Shown: positions 1 to 8,334, counted from the stretch's first letter. The stretch: DNA of 64,000 bases from Prevotella sp. (GCA_017449025.1 JAFSKJ010000069.1:21573-85572), one strand, 5' to 3'. Numbers and translations: made by a program. Notes: a model not told the origin generated them from the sequence alone.

Positions 1-1
1 C

Positions 2-3000
2 GAGGTGGATAACGACACACACCTCAAATATACGGTGGCGGATAACGAAGTGACCATAACAGGTTTTGCCGACGGTTTTACGCCTGGCGCTAACTATGCG
101 CTGGTCATTCCCGACGTGATTGACGGTAAGCCCGTCGTGGCCGTTGGTGCTTCGGCTTTTATTGATAAGACCAACTTCACAACGCTGACCATCGGCAAGA
201 ATGTGAAGACCATCGGCACAGACGCTTTTCGTAGGACAACATCCATGACGAGTGTCACCTTTGCTCCCGATGGAGTGCTGGAGACGCTTGGCGAGAGTGC
301 CTTCCGCGGCTGTAGTGAACTGACAGCGTTTGTAATGCCCAATACCGTTACCACCATTGGCCAATACGCGTTGGCGGTTAATGCAAAGCTTGCCTCTGTA
401 ACATTGTCAAACCAGTTAACCACTCTCTCCACACAGGCTCTCTGCGACTGCCCGATGTTGAAGACCGTCGTAATTCCTGCTTCGGTCACAACGATTGAGA
501 GCAGGGCATTTAAGAACTATAGTGAAGGCCTTGAGGAAATTACCATTCCTTCGACCGTAACTTCTGTTGCGTCTGATGCTTTTTATATATGCAACAACTT
601 AAATACTGTTACATGGAACAGTGCTACGGTTCCTGAAAACATCTTTAAGGACAAAACGAGCCTTCAGACTGTTACCCTTGGCGAGGGCGTAAAAACGATA
701 GGCAGTAGTGCCTTCATGAACTGTACAGGACTGACAGATTTGAGTATCGCCAATACCGTGAAAACAATAAACGCCAGTGCTTTCTATGGCTGTACTGCGC
801 TTGGTAGCGTAACCATTCCTGCTTTAGTGTCAAAGCTGCCCAACGAAGTTTTTAAAGGCTGCACTTCACTGGCTTCTGTCTCATTTGCCGAAGGGTCGCT
901 GCTTACTCAGATGACTGTTGGTGTTTTCAGCGGGTGTAGCATGCTTAACAATTTTACGATTCCTGCAACCGTTAACTATATTGGCAGTGATTGTTTCTAT
1001 CAGTGCTCACAGCTTAAAAGTATTGTCATTCCTTCCAGCGTGACATATCTCGGCGTAAATGCCTTCAAGGAGTGCACAGCCCTCGAGAGCGCGACCTTTG
1101 GCCAAGGCATACAACTCGAAAACATCCCTGCAGGCTGCTTCCGTGGATGCTCCAGCCTTGTTGGAGTTGACATCCCCGCCTCCGTGAAGAGAATCGAGGG
1201 TGACACCAGTAATGGTGCATTCCAAATATCAGGTATCCAGTATGTCAATTTTGCGGAGAATTGCATTGTTGAACATCTGGGTACAAGTGCCTTCCGCGGC
1301 TGTGCCGAATTAACGGAATTTGTAATGCCCAATACTGTTACCACCATCGGTAACTACGTGTTGCAGGCAAATGCAAAGCTTGCCTCTGTGATATTGTCGA
1401 ACCAGTTAACCTCTCTCTCCACACAGGCTCTCTGCAACTGTCCGCTACTAACACATATTACCATTCCCTCAAGCGTCACCACTATCAATTACCAGGCCTT
1501 CTGGGATTGTACAGGTTTATCAGAGATAGTAATTCCCCATAATGTACATACACTAGGAGATAACCTGTTCAGAGAATGCAGTTCAAACTTGACTATTGAC
1601 CTCAGTGCTTGCTCAAATGTATGGGAGCTTTACAGTGGGAATACAAATGTTACGACAAAGTACAGCGTTCCTAATGGCGCAACCGTCATACTGCCACCAG
1701 GTTCCACAGCCACAGGCACGAACATACAAGTCACTAACCTTGGCACACTTGCGCAAGACAGCGAGGACTATTACCTGATAGGCTCCGCAGCAGACTTCAA
1801 TAAATTTGCTACTATCGTGCGCAGCAATCCGACAGCCAATGCACGCCTTACAGCAGACATCGAGCTCACAGGTGATGAACTGACTATCGGCCTCGGTACA
1901 GACGAAAGTAACTGCATCGCATATGGTGGCACATTCGACGGCCAAGGACACACCATTACCCTCAACTATACTGGCGCAAACAAGATTAACCGTTCCTATG
2001 GCGGTCTGTTTAGCTGGACAAATGGCGCAACCATTCAGAACCTCACAGTGGATGGCGCGATAGAAACCACGCAACCTAAAGTTGGCGGTATTGTCAGCGG
2101 CATCAAGGGCACACTTACCATGCAGAAATGCAAGGCTGCATCTACTATAACAGGTATTGTGGAAACGCTCACAGAAATGCACCTCGGTGGAATGCTCGGC
2201 TACACCCATTCGGCCGACATTACACTCACAGACTGCATGTCATGTGGAAGTATTATGGGAGGAAGCAACGTGAAGTTCTGCTCCGATTTCTTTGGACGCA
2301 TCACCAACGGCACCAAGGTAACGCTAAATTATAATCTTGCTATGACAAATTATGATTCACAGCTTGATTTTGTAGGTAGATTCTGGCTTGCCGACACATC
2401 TAATCCCACGAGCAACTATTCTGGGTCAGCCAATATCGTAGTAAATCAAGGTCAAAGTACAGGAGGTGGAATTGGCCATACTTCTACTGGTATAACAAGC
2501 CGTGCAACCCTTGCTCAGCTGGCTGACGGCACAGTAGCCTACAGACTACAGGCAGGTCGTACGGATTTGGTTTGGGGACAGCGCATAGGCACAGACACAG
2601 AGCCAGTGATGACCAATGATGAGAGCTACCGTGTTTACAGGTGTATTAATGGTGGTTATACCAACGACCCGACTTTGGCCTATGAAGGTTTGCAAAAGGA
2701 TGTGAACGACAATTATCTTCTCGGCTGCGTATTGGACTGGAAAGATTTCGCTGAAATTGTCAATAGCGGAACAAACAATACTGCCAATGCCAAGATGACG
2801 GCAGACATCGACCTCGGCGATGACCAGACGATGATAGGAACATCGGATGCTAAATATCAGGGCATATTCGATGGGCAGGGACACACGTTGACTGTCAACT
2901 GGACCACGACAGGTAATTATTGCGCTCCGTTTCCTTATATCAATGGCGCAACATTCAAAAATCTGCATGTGACAGGTACGATAAACACCTCACACCGCTT

Positions 3001-4246
3001 TACAGGCGGTCTTGTAGGTCAGTCCAAAGGAACAAGTTACATAAATAATTGTCGTTCAAATGTGGAGATGATTTCTTCATACAGTGGTGATGCCGTTCGC
3101 GGAGGTTTTGCAGCATCTGTCGAAGGGGGCACATTGAATTTCAACGACTGTATTTTTGATGGAAAATTTGAAGGTGCATCTTCGCAAACATGGGGTGGTT
3201 TTGTCGGATGGAGATATTCTGGTAGCGTCAACATTCAGAATGGTCTCTTTGTTCCGAAGAGTGTAAATGTTTCAGCTACATATTCTGCAACATTTTCAGG
3301 TAATGGCGGAACTGTTACTAACAGCTATTACACAGTTCAAATAAACAATAGCAACCAGGGAACACTCGTGTCGTCCGGGGAACTTACTGACGGCACAACA
3401 ACAACGGCACTGAATAATGGCCGCAGCGAGGTGTTCTGGGTGCAAGACGCAGTGACGAACATGCCGATGCTTGCAACCTTTGCAAATGCTGTCACGCTGA
3501 CTGACGTCAATGACCTCACGGCTCTGTCGGCTTACGCTGGGAAGACGTGCAAGGTGACCTACTCGCGCTCATTCACCGAGGCTAAGTCCTCAACGGTGTG
3601 CCTGCCGTTCGCATTTGCAAAGGGGAGCGTCGGCACGTTCTATACGTTTACGGGCATCACGCATGAAGGTAGCAACTACGAGGCCACGATGACGGAATAC
3701 ACGGGCGACAATCTGGTGGCCAACACGCCGTACCTGTTCACACCGTCGGCAACGGGCGACGTCGATTTCAGCGGCACGTACACGCTTCCTGCCAGTATCA
3801 CGGCAGGCTCGACCGAGAGCGGCGACTGGACTTACTTGGGAACCTACGAGACCATTTCATGGACGGAGGCTCCGACGGGCATCTATGGTTTCTCGGCACA
3901 GGCAGTGGAAGAGCAGGGCATCAGTCAGGGTCAGTTCGTGAAGGTGGGCGCATACGTTCGCATCAAGCCCATGCGATGCTACCTGAAGTATAAGAGTGGC
4001 TCAGCGAACTACGCCGGAGCCCGCGGCATGACCCGAGCTGCTGACGAGGAACTGCCTGAGACCATCAAGGTTCGCCTGATTGGTGCCGACGGCGAGGTGA
4101 CGGCCATCGGCAGCTTGCAGACGAAGACGGGCGAGGTGACTTTCGACAAGGACGCCTGGTACTCTTTGGACGGTCGCCGCATCGAGGGCAAGCCTACCGT
4201 GAAGGGTATCTACGTGAACAACGGAAAGAAGGTAATCATTAAATAA
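2..4246 (+). CDS. BspA-type LRR / GLUG-module surface protein, 5' partial
   Basis: The frame is open to the window edge, so the signal peptide and true start lie upstream; a GTG at 5 is only the first possible start codon seen. About residues 1-530 are BspA-type leucine-rich repeats (LRR_5) of the form I-x-x-x-A-F-x-x-C-x-x-L-x-x-V. Two beta-helix GLUG-like modules follow, each opened by a Y-Y-L-I-G / Y-L-L-G stretch and a D-W/F-x-x-F-A motif (about residues 588 and 904), then a beta domain from about 1180 and a C-terminal tail reading YSLDGRR ... GIYVNNGKKVIIK. BspA-type proteins are exported and in some species bind host proteins; the tail resembles a short type IX secretion sorting signal. 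A surface location is inferred. A small peptide gene follows 18 bases later. The LRR region contains an internal duplication (see findings). Confidence 0.88.
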   Translation, partial: EVDNDTHLKYTVADNEVTITGFADGFTPGANYALVIPDVIDGKPVVAVGASAFIDKTNFTTLTIGKNVKTIGTDAFRRTTSMTSVTFAPDGVLETLGESAFRGCSELTAFVMPNTVTTIGQYALAVNAKLASVTLSNQLTTLSTQALCDCPMLKTVVIPASVTTIESRAFKNYSEGLEEITIPSTVTSVASDAFYICNNLNTVTWNSATVPENIFKDKTSLQTVTLGEGVKTIGSSAFMNCTGLTDLSIANTVKTINASAFYGCTALGSVTIPALVSKLPNEVFKGCTSLASVSFAEGSLLTQMTVGVFSGCSMLNNFTIPATVNYIGSDCFYQCSQLKSIVIPSSVTYLGVNAFKECTALESATFGQGIQLENIPAGCFRGCSSLVGVDIPASVKRIEGDTSNGAFQISGIQYVNFAENCIVEHLGTSAFRGCAELTEFVMPNTVTTIGNYVLQANAKLASVILSNQLTSLSTQALCNCPLLTHITIPSSVTTINYQAFWDCTGLSEIVIPHNVHTLGDNLFRECSSNLTIDLSACSNVWELYSGNTNVTTKYSVPNGATVILPPGSTATGTNIQVTNLGTLAQDSEDYYLIGSAADFNKFATIVRSNPTANARLTADIELTGDELTIGLGTDESNCIAYGGTFDGQGHTITLNYTGANKINRSYGGLFSWTNGATIQNLTVDGAIETTQPKVGGIVSGIKGTLTMQKCKAASTITGIVETLTEMHLGGMLGYTHSADITLTDCMSCGSIMGGSNVKFCSDFFGRITNGTKVTLNYNLAMTNYDSQLDFVGRFWLADTSNPTSNYSGSANIVVNQGQSTGGGIGHTSTGITSRATLAQLADGTVAYRLQAGRTDLVWGQRIGTDTEPVMTNDESYRVYRCINGGYTNDPTLAYEGLQKDVNDNYLLGCVLDWKDFAEIVNSGTNNTANAKMTADIDLGDDQTMIGTSDAKYQGIFDGQGHTLTVNWTTTGNYCAPFPYINGATFKNLHVTGTINTSHRFTGGLVGQSKGTSYINNCRSNVEMISSYSGDAVRGGFAASVEGGTLNFNDCIFDGKFEGASSQTWGGFVGWRYSGSVNIQNGLFVPKSVNVSATYSATFSGNGGTVTNSYYTVQINNSNQGTLVSSGELTDGTTTTALNNGRSEVFWVQDAVTNMPMLATFANAVTLTDVNDLTALSAYAGKTCKVTYSRSFTEAKSSTVCLPFAFAKGSVGTFYTFTGITHEGSNYEATMTEYTGDNLVANTPYLFTPSATGDVDFSGTYTLPASITAGSTESGDWTYLGTYETISWTEAPTGIYGFSAQAVEEQGISQGQFVKVGAYVRIKPMRCYLKYKSGSANYAGARGMTRAADEELPETIKVRLIGADGEVTAIGSLQTKTGEVTFDKDAWYSLDGRRIEGKPTVKGIYVNNGKKVIIK

Positions 4247-4264
4247 CGATAGGAGGAAGCGAAT

Positions 4265-4405
4265 ATGACTAAGAAAGAATACGAGAAGCCAACCGTGAAG
4301 GTGGTACAGTTGCGGCACCGTATTTTGCTGACCAGCGGAGCTAAAACGTTGTCGGGCAGCCAAGGCGCTACGCAGGAAGAGGACACTTGGTACGAACTGC
4401 AGTAA
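4265..4405 (+). CDS. Small YxxP-type peptide following tail protein (46 aa)
   Basis: A 46-codon frame starts MTKKEYEKPTVKVVQL, has an L-L-T-S-G core and ends in an acidic/aromatic stretch (EEDTWYELQ). It lies 18 bases behind the LRR surface protein and is preceded by a clear AGGAGG site eight bases before the ATG, which is unusual in this genome and supports translation. The same layout (tail protein, then a short M-x-K-x-Y-x-x-P peptide) occurs at 16918 and 59851. No signal peptide or membrane segment is visible. Function is unknown; co-expression with the upstream gene is inferred from spacing. Confidence 0.7.
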   Translation: MTKKEYEKPTVKVVQLRHRILLTSGAKTLSGSQGATQEEDTWYELQ

Positions 4406-4426
4406 GAACATTTCCCCCTCCCCCAA

Positions 4427-4452
4427 CCCCTCCCCTTAAAACAGGGGCGGGG
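4427..4452 (+). terminator. GC-rich hairpin after the peptide gene
   Basis: CCCCTCCCC and GGGGCGGGG flank an eight-base loop, one T-C mismatch. It sits 22 bases after the peptide stop codon. There is no T-run behind it, so terminator function is only likely from position. Confidence 0.35.
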
Positions 4453-4599
4453 AGAGCGGCGGGGGTTCTCAGTATTCGTAACTTTTCGCTTTGCGAGAAG
4501 GTACTTTCGTTCGATAGCCGTGGGGACAGGCACCTGGGGTATAGCAGCCGTCATACCCAAGTACCTCTTACCTTTGCACTCGACTATAGATAATGTTCT

Positions 4600-4880
4600 A
4601 AATGTCCGATGTTAAACATCGTATAAGTTTAGGACATGCGGTTATAATTTTGTAGTTTTGCTAGAGATTATGGCCGTAGGGGGTGAGAGGACAAATGCCT
4701 AGGTAAGCCTGATGCTATATCGTGGGACAGATCAACACCGCCCCCTTTTTAGAAGTCTTTAGAGTCTGGACAAAGAATCGAAGCACGTCAATGGACGATG
4801 CAGCGTCCACTAAGAGTAAAGTCGATGAAGATTTTGGCTATAGTCTATAACTTTATTCATTAACAGTAAAACCGGTTAGA
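4600..4880 (+). ncRNA. IS110 left-end non-coding region, candidate bridge RNA
   Basis: About 280 bases lie between the likely left end of an IS110 element and its transposase start, with no protein reading. A TAGTTTTG box (TAnnTTTG type) lies near 4652. A perfect CGATGT-TAA-ACATCG hairpin lies just upstream, near 4606-4620. Downstream a GGGGGTG stretch (about 4679) can pair with CACCGCCCCC followed by five T (about 4735-4745). IS110-family elements are known to encode a structured bridge RNA in this position that chooses donor and target sites. That this is one is inference from position and structure. Confidence 0.4.
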
Positions 4881-5580
4881 AGATGAAACCAAATTCACAG
4901 ATGACAGTGGGCGAGTTCTTCCGCCAGTGCGTTGGGATTGACATCTCCAAGAAGAAGTTCACGGCGTGCCTGTACATGTACGACAGGGCAAGCGATGCGG
5001 GCTGCTGTACGCAAAGTATCGACTTCTCAAACACGAAGTCAGGTTTTAACCATATGGTTAAGTGGAGCCGCAAAGAGGCGGTGAAGGGCCGGCCGCTCAC
5101 ATATCTCATGGAGCCGACAGGTTCCTACTATGAGAAACTGGCCTACCACCTCAGCAAGATAGGCCAGACGGTCTATGTAGTGCTGCCCAACAAGGCTCGC
5201 AAGTGGTGTGAGGCTGAAGGCATCAAGACCAAGACCGACGCAATGGATGCACGCTGCCTGGCACTGATGGGCTGTGCATCCAGGAAGCTCAGCCCGTGGT
5301 CGCCACCGGCAGAGATCTATCGCGAGTTGCGTCAGATAACGCGCTTCCATGCAGACTTGTGCAAGGTCCGTACTTCGGTGACGAACCGTATGGAGGCTCT
5401 GGACAACATGTACGGACCGGACAAGTCCGTCCGTAAGCATTGTGAGAAGCTCCTTGAAGAGATTGACAAATTGATGGAGAAGAACGACGAGGCACTGCTT
5501 TGCAAGCTGGCAGAGGACAAGGAGCTGGAGGTCAAGGTGGAACGGATTGCCAGGGCTAAGGGGGTCAGCATACAGACCGC
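4600..5580 (+). mobile_element. IS110-family insertion sequence remnant
   Basis: The unit is made of the 5' non-coding end plus the N-terminal two thirds of an IS110-type transposase. The right side is lost: at about 5580 the transposase reading stops matching the family and runs into an oppositely oriented fragment of another gene. The left boundary near 4600 is a guess, as no second end is present to compare. Confidence 0.65.
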
Positions 5581-5626
5581 ATTATACTCCGATATCGTCA
5601 GCATTTTTATTGCGTCGATTATCTGA
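4883..5626 (+). pseudogene. IS110-family transposase, truncated
   Basis: The protein starts with V-G-I-D-I-S-K-K-K-F (first catalytic Asp of the RuvC-like DEDD domain), continues with E-P-T-G-S-Y-Y-E (the Glu), and has K-T-D-A-M-D-A-R (the two further Asp). A coiled central region follows. The family also needs a C-terminal Transposase_20 domain with a catalytic Ser, giving 320-400 residues; here reading breaks after I-Q-T-A near residue 233 and ends at 247, so the Ser domain is missing. It should be inactive alone. The upstream non-coding end is still present, so the copy might still be recognised by an intact relative. Confidence 0.8.
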
Positions 5627-5652
5627 TTTACCGTTAGTTTTAAGTCTTCCAT
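5580..5652 (-). pseudogene. 5' fragment of an unidentified gene abutting the IS110 remnant
   Basis: On the minus strand a TAACTTTG promoter box (5679-5686) is followed by an ATG at 5652 and a reading beginning MEDLKLTVNQIIDAIKML. After about 24 codons it runs into antisense IS110 sequence near 5580. It looks like the start of a real gene whose remainder was lost at the junction. The product is not recognised. Confidence 0.4.
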
Positions 5653-5731
5653 ATCCCCTGGCTTTACGTCATGCGATGCAAAGTTACAGGTTTTCCATGA
5701 CAATCAGTCAAAAAGTGCCTAAAAATCAGTC

Positions 5732-5836
5732 ATGTGTTGCAACAGAGCCAACAAAGAAGCAAGAGACATCTATGAAATGCTCGGATATAAAAAGATGCCG
5801 TTCTGGCGAAAATTGAAAGTTTGTAGTACACAGTGA
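5732..5836 (+). CDS. Small hypothetical protein (34 aa), possibly a gene remnant
   Basis: The frame starts MCCNRANKEARDIYEMLGY and ends in a basic, tryptophan-containing stretch (MPFWRKLKVC...). Its composition is protein-like and unlike the repeats around it. It lies just after the IS110 junction. No family recognised; it may be the tail of a larger lost gene. Confidence 0.3.
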   Translation: MCCNRANKEARDIYEMLGYKKMPFWRKLKVCSTQ

Positions 5837-5954
5837 AGCAAGAGAGCCTGCGGAAACTACGATGACAGCGAGGGAAACACTAAAATTGGGTCAAAGTTGG
5901 GTTAAAGTGGGCTCTTAACTAAAGTTTCCCACACTCATGAAACGCTGCAAATGT

Positions 5955-6180
5955 AGCCCCGAAGGGACATTAAGACCACAGGCAGGGGTGAAGCCCCTGC
6001 TAAAGATGGCGGGTAAAGAAGCCCTGAAAGGGCGGCAGAATGTTCTTGCGTCCCTTCGGTGGCAAGCCAGCAAAGCTGGAGCGCTGTCACCCCTACGGGG
6101 TTAGGATTACATCCTCTTGTTTACAGGGGTTTTACCCCTGCCTGTGCTCTTTTCAGACCTTCGGCCTTTAGGGAGGGATA
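5955..6180. repeat. Dispersed hairpin-rich repeat, family B, copy 1
   Basis: The stretch is made of short self-complementary words such as GCCCTGAAAGGGC, CCCCTACGGGG, GGGGTTTTACCCC and GACCTTCGGCC. It is nearly the reverse complement of 63808-64000 and partly matches 38885-38990. It carries no convincing gene. This fills the space between the IS remnant and the pseudogene at 6211. Confidence 0.75.
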
Positions 6181-6210
6181 CTTCAATTATTAATAAAAGA
6201 CAATAACATC

Positions 6211-6580
6211 ATGAACAGAACAAAACGATTACTTAGCGTGATGCTCCTTGCCGTCGGCATGGCGACGGGAGCGAGTGCACTCGACACCGACACGGACGGC
6301 TATTATCTCATCGGCTCCGTGCAGGACTGGCAGGACTTTGCAGCAATAGTAAACAACCAAGTTAATACTAAAGCCAATGCTAAAGCTGTTCGCCGGAAAA
6401 TATACAGTTCCTTCATCAGGTCTGGGGACATTCAGCGCGAAGGCGAAGTTCACGCTGACGGAGGGTCTGAAGGCATACTACTGCAAGAACTGCTTGGGAG
6501 AGCGGTCGGGAGTTTATTCGCATTATTTACAGGGATGGCAACATGCATTGACCAAAACAATTCGTAATGGTATATTTTAA
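6211..6580 (+). pseudogene. Decayed GLUG-type tail-protein gene
   Basis: The start is that of an exported protein: MNRTKRLLSVMLLAVGMATG signal peptide, then D-G-Y-Y-L-I-G-S-V-Q-D-W-Q-D-F-A-A-I-V, the opening of the GLUG-like module also seen in the proteins at 2, 45744 and 60031. Near residue 58 the frame breaks. The +1 frame then reads S-S-G-L-G-T-F-S-A-K ... T-E-G-L-K-A-Y-Y, which matches the late beta domain found before the tail in this protein group (compare G-Y-A-T-F-C ... E-A-Y-T in the 726-residue protein). A large internal deletion with frame change explains both halves. The end merges into the hip operator. Confidence 0.65.
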
Positions 6581-6651
6581 TCGACTTTTCTTGGTAAATA
6601 GAAAGAAAATGTTTATCTTTGCAGCCAAAAGTTGATTATAATATACTATTA
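6565..6651 (+). promoter_or_regulatory. hip operon promoter with mirrored operators
   Basis: TATCTTTG (TAnnTTTG box) lies at about 6613-6620. It is bracketed by two inverted copies of a 21-bp site: 6565-6585 (minus sense GTCGATTAAAATATACCATTA, given in two parts as GTCGATTAAAA + TATACCATTA) and 6631-6651 (GTTGATTATAA + TATACTATTA), 18 of 21 identical. The second contains the palindrome ATAATA-N3-TATTAT and overlaps the hipB start codon. This is the expected layout for self-repression by a HipB-type protein binding both sites. Confidence 0.65.
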
Positions 6652-6851
6652 TGAATCTAAGAGAGGTGGTTAAGGAGCGCCGAGGCGTCTTGGGAATATC
6701 CCAATTGGACTTGGCAGAGATGGCAGGCATCAGCCTGGCCACGGTAAAAGATATTGAACGTGGTGCGGGAAATCCGTCGATGAAAACCGTAACACGGATT
6801 TTGGAGGTGTTGGGGCTTGAAATGCAGTTCCGTATCAGACAAACGGGATAA
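6651..6851 (+). CDS. hipB: HipB-like XRE-family antitoxin/repressor
   Basis: A 66-residue protein that is essentially one helix-turn-helix: I-S-Q-L-D-L-A-E-M-A-G-I-S-L-A-T-V-K-D-I-E-R-G (residues 16-38), then N-P-S-M-K-T-V-T-R-I-L-E-V-L-G. It matches HipB-type partners of HipA kinases in size and sequence. In tripartite hipBST loci HipB acts mainly as DNA-binding repressor and helper of neutralisation. The gene is first of three, with mirrored operators around its promoter. Confidence 0.85.
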   Translation: MNLREVVKERRGVLGISQLDLAEMAGISLATVKDIERGAGNPSMKTVTRILEVLGLEMQFRIRQTG

Positions 6852-6881
6852 ATGGTTATTGTTTAACGGTTATTGTTTAAC

Positions 6882-7211
6882 ATGAGACAGTTGGAAGTAT
6901 ATGTAAATGAAGTAAAGGCTGGATTGCTGACGGAGCTGAATCCTGGCAAAGGATATACGTTTGCCTATAATGCTGAGTATGTCGCATCGGACTTTCCTCC
7001 AGTCTCGCTAACGCTGCCAAAGAAGATGGAGGCGTATGAGTCAGAGAGTCTATTTCCGTTTTTTACGAACTTGCTGCCAGAAGGAGCCAACAGGAAGGTG
7101 GTCTGCAGAGAAAAGCGGATTGATACCAGTGACTTCTTCGGTATGCTGATGGCAACAGTAGGAACGGATATGATAGGGTCCGTGAATTTTCGGGAGGTAG
7201 AGAATGATTGA
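6882..7211 (+). CDS. hipS: HipS-like small protein (HipA N-terminal subdomain)
   Basis: A 109-residue protein matching the Couple_hipA domain, which in ordinary HipA kinases forms the first part of the same chain: V-Y-V-N-E-V-K-A-G-L-L near the start, S-L-T-L-P, F-P-F-F-T-N-L-L-P-E-G (residues 64-74) and D-F-F-G-M-L. ATG at 6882 is preferred over an earlier TTG. In characterised hipBST loci this detached piece is the real antitoxin of the kinase. It overlaps the next gene by eight bases, implying coupled translation. Confidence 0.8.
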   Translation: MRQLEVYVNEVKAGLLTELNPGKGYTFAYNAEYVASDFPPVSLTLPKKMEAYESESLFPFFTNLLPEGANRKVVCREKRIDTSDFFGMLMATVGTDMIGSVNFREVEND

Positions 7212-8211
7212 AATAAAATATTGTCCATCGACATTGGCTGAAGGATATGACACCTACAGTCCACAAGCAGTAAAGCGACTGTTTGACGGGAAGCGTGTGT
7301 CTCCATTCCTGGACTTCAACATCAACGAACTAAAGCAGTCGGATGTCATTGTCAGGGCCATACAGCGTATATCGGTATCGGGTGTACAGGAAAAGTTCTC
7401 TGCCGTCATAGACCAGAACAGGATTCGTATTGCGGAGAGCAGTGAGCGTGCTACGTATATCATCAAGCCTGCACCTTGGGATGAAATGATAGCAACAAGG
7501 AAGCAGATACCAGCCAACGAACACGTGACGATGCAGATAGCGCGTCAGGTATATGGTATCATAACTGCTGAGAATGGGTTGTGCTTCACAAAGGGCAATC
7601 AGGCTGTTTATCTCACAAAGAGGTTTGACATTCTGCCTGACGGCACAAAGGCAGAAATGGAGGATTTTGCAGTGCTTATAGGACGCAATGAGCAGACAGA
7701 CGGCACCTATTTCAAGTATAGCGGCTGTTATGAGGACATTGCAAAGTGCATCAGGAGGTATATCCCTGCATGGATGGTTGATATGGAACGGTTCTTCGAG
7801 CTGGTGGTGTTCAACTATATCTATGCCAATGGTGATGACCACCTGAAGAACTTTTCTATTATCAGACAAGGCGGTGACTATCGGCTTGCTCCGGCTTACG
7901 ATCTGCTGAACACGAGTCTTCATGTAATTGGGGATGACTTCGGCCTGGATGGAGGACTGTCTCCAGAAATTGAGAAAAGTGACGTGATGGACAGAACGGG
8001 ACATCCGTGTCGGCTGGACCTTGAGCGATTCGGAGCGAAGATAGGGCTGACTGATGCTCGTGTAAAGCGTGTTTTAGATAAGTATATGGCTGTGCCGGAA
8101 CTGACCATGAAACTTATAGAGAACAGCTTCCTGAACGATAAGATGAAAAGAAAGTATCTGCGAATTGTGGACGAGCGCATCAAAAGATTTATCAGAAAGT
8201 CGGAATTCTGA
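7204..8211 (+). CDS. hipT: HipT-like serine/threonine kinase toxin
   Basis: A 335-residue HipA-family kinase lacking the N-terminal subdomain, which is encoded separately upstream. The Gly-rich loop reads R-I-S-V-S-G-V-Q-E-K with Ser57 and Ser59, matching the S-x-S autophosphorylation motif at the same positions described for E. coli HipT. The catalytic part reads A-N-G-D-D-H-L-K-N-F-S (Asp211) and the metal-binding part A-P-A-Y-D-L-L (Asp233). Known HipT phosphorylates tryptophanyl-tRNA synthetase; the target here is unknown. Third gene of the hipBST operon, followed by a strong hairpin. No damage seen. Confidence 0.83.
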   Translation: MIEIKYCPSTLAEGYDTYSPQAVKRLFDGKRVSPFLDFNINELKQSDVIVRAIQRISVSGVQEKFSAVIDQNRIRIAESSERATYIIKPAPWDEMIATRKQIPANEHVTMQIARQVYGIITAENGLCFTKGNQAVYLTKRFDILPDGTKAEMEDFAVLIGRNEQTDGTYFKYSGCYEDIAKCIRRYIPAWMVDMERFFELVVFNYIYANGDDHLKNFSIIRQGGDYRLAPAYDLLNTSLHVIGDDFGLDGGLSPEIEKSDVMDRTGHPCRLDLERFGAKIGLTDARVKRVLDKYMAVPELTMKLIENSFLNDKMKRKYLRIVDERIKRFIRKSEF

Positions 8212-8308
8212 AGAAAAACGCCCCATAAGACTCCTTTTCCGTTCTATCGACTCTCATTCTCATTTCCCTGCTTGCATGGTCTATCGTGACTATAGCACAG
8301 ATCAACAT

Positions 8309-8334
8309 CGGGCGAACCACTCACGGTTCGCCCG
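8309..8334 (+). terminator. Hairpin terminator after hipT
   Basis: CGGGCGAACC and GGTTCGCCCG form a perfect 10-bp stem with a six-base loop, about 97 bases after the hipT stop. No long T-run follows. Confidence 0.55.
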
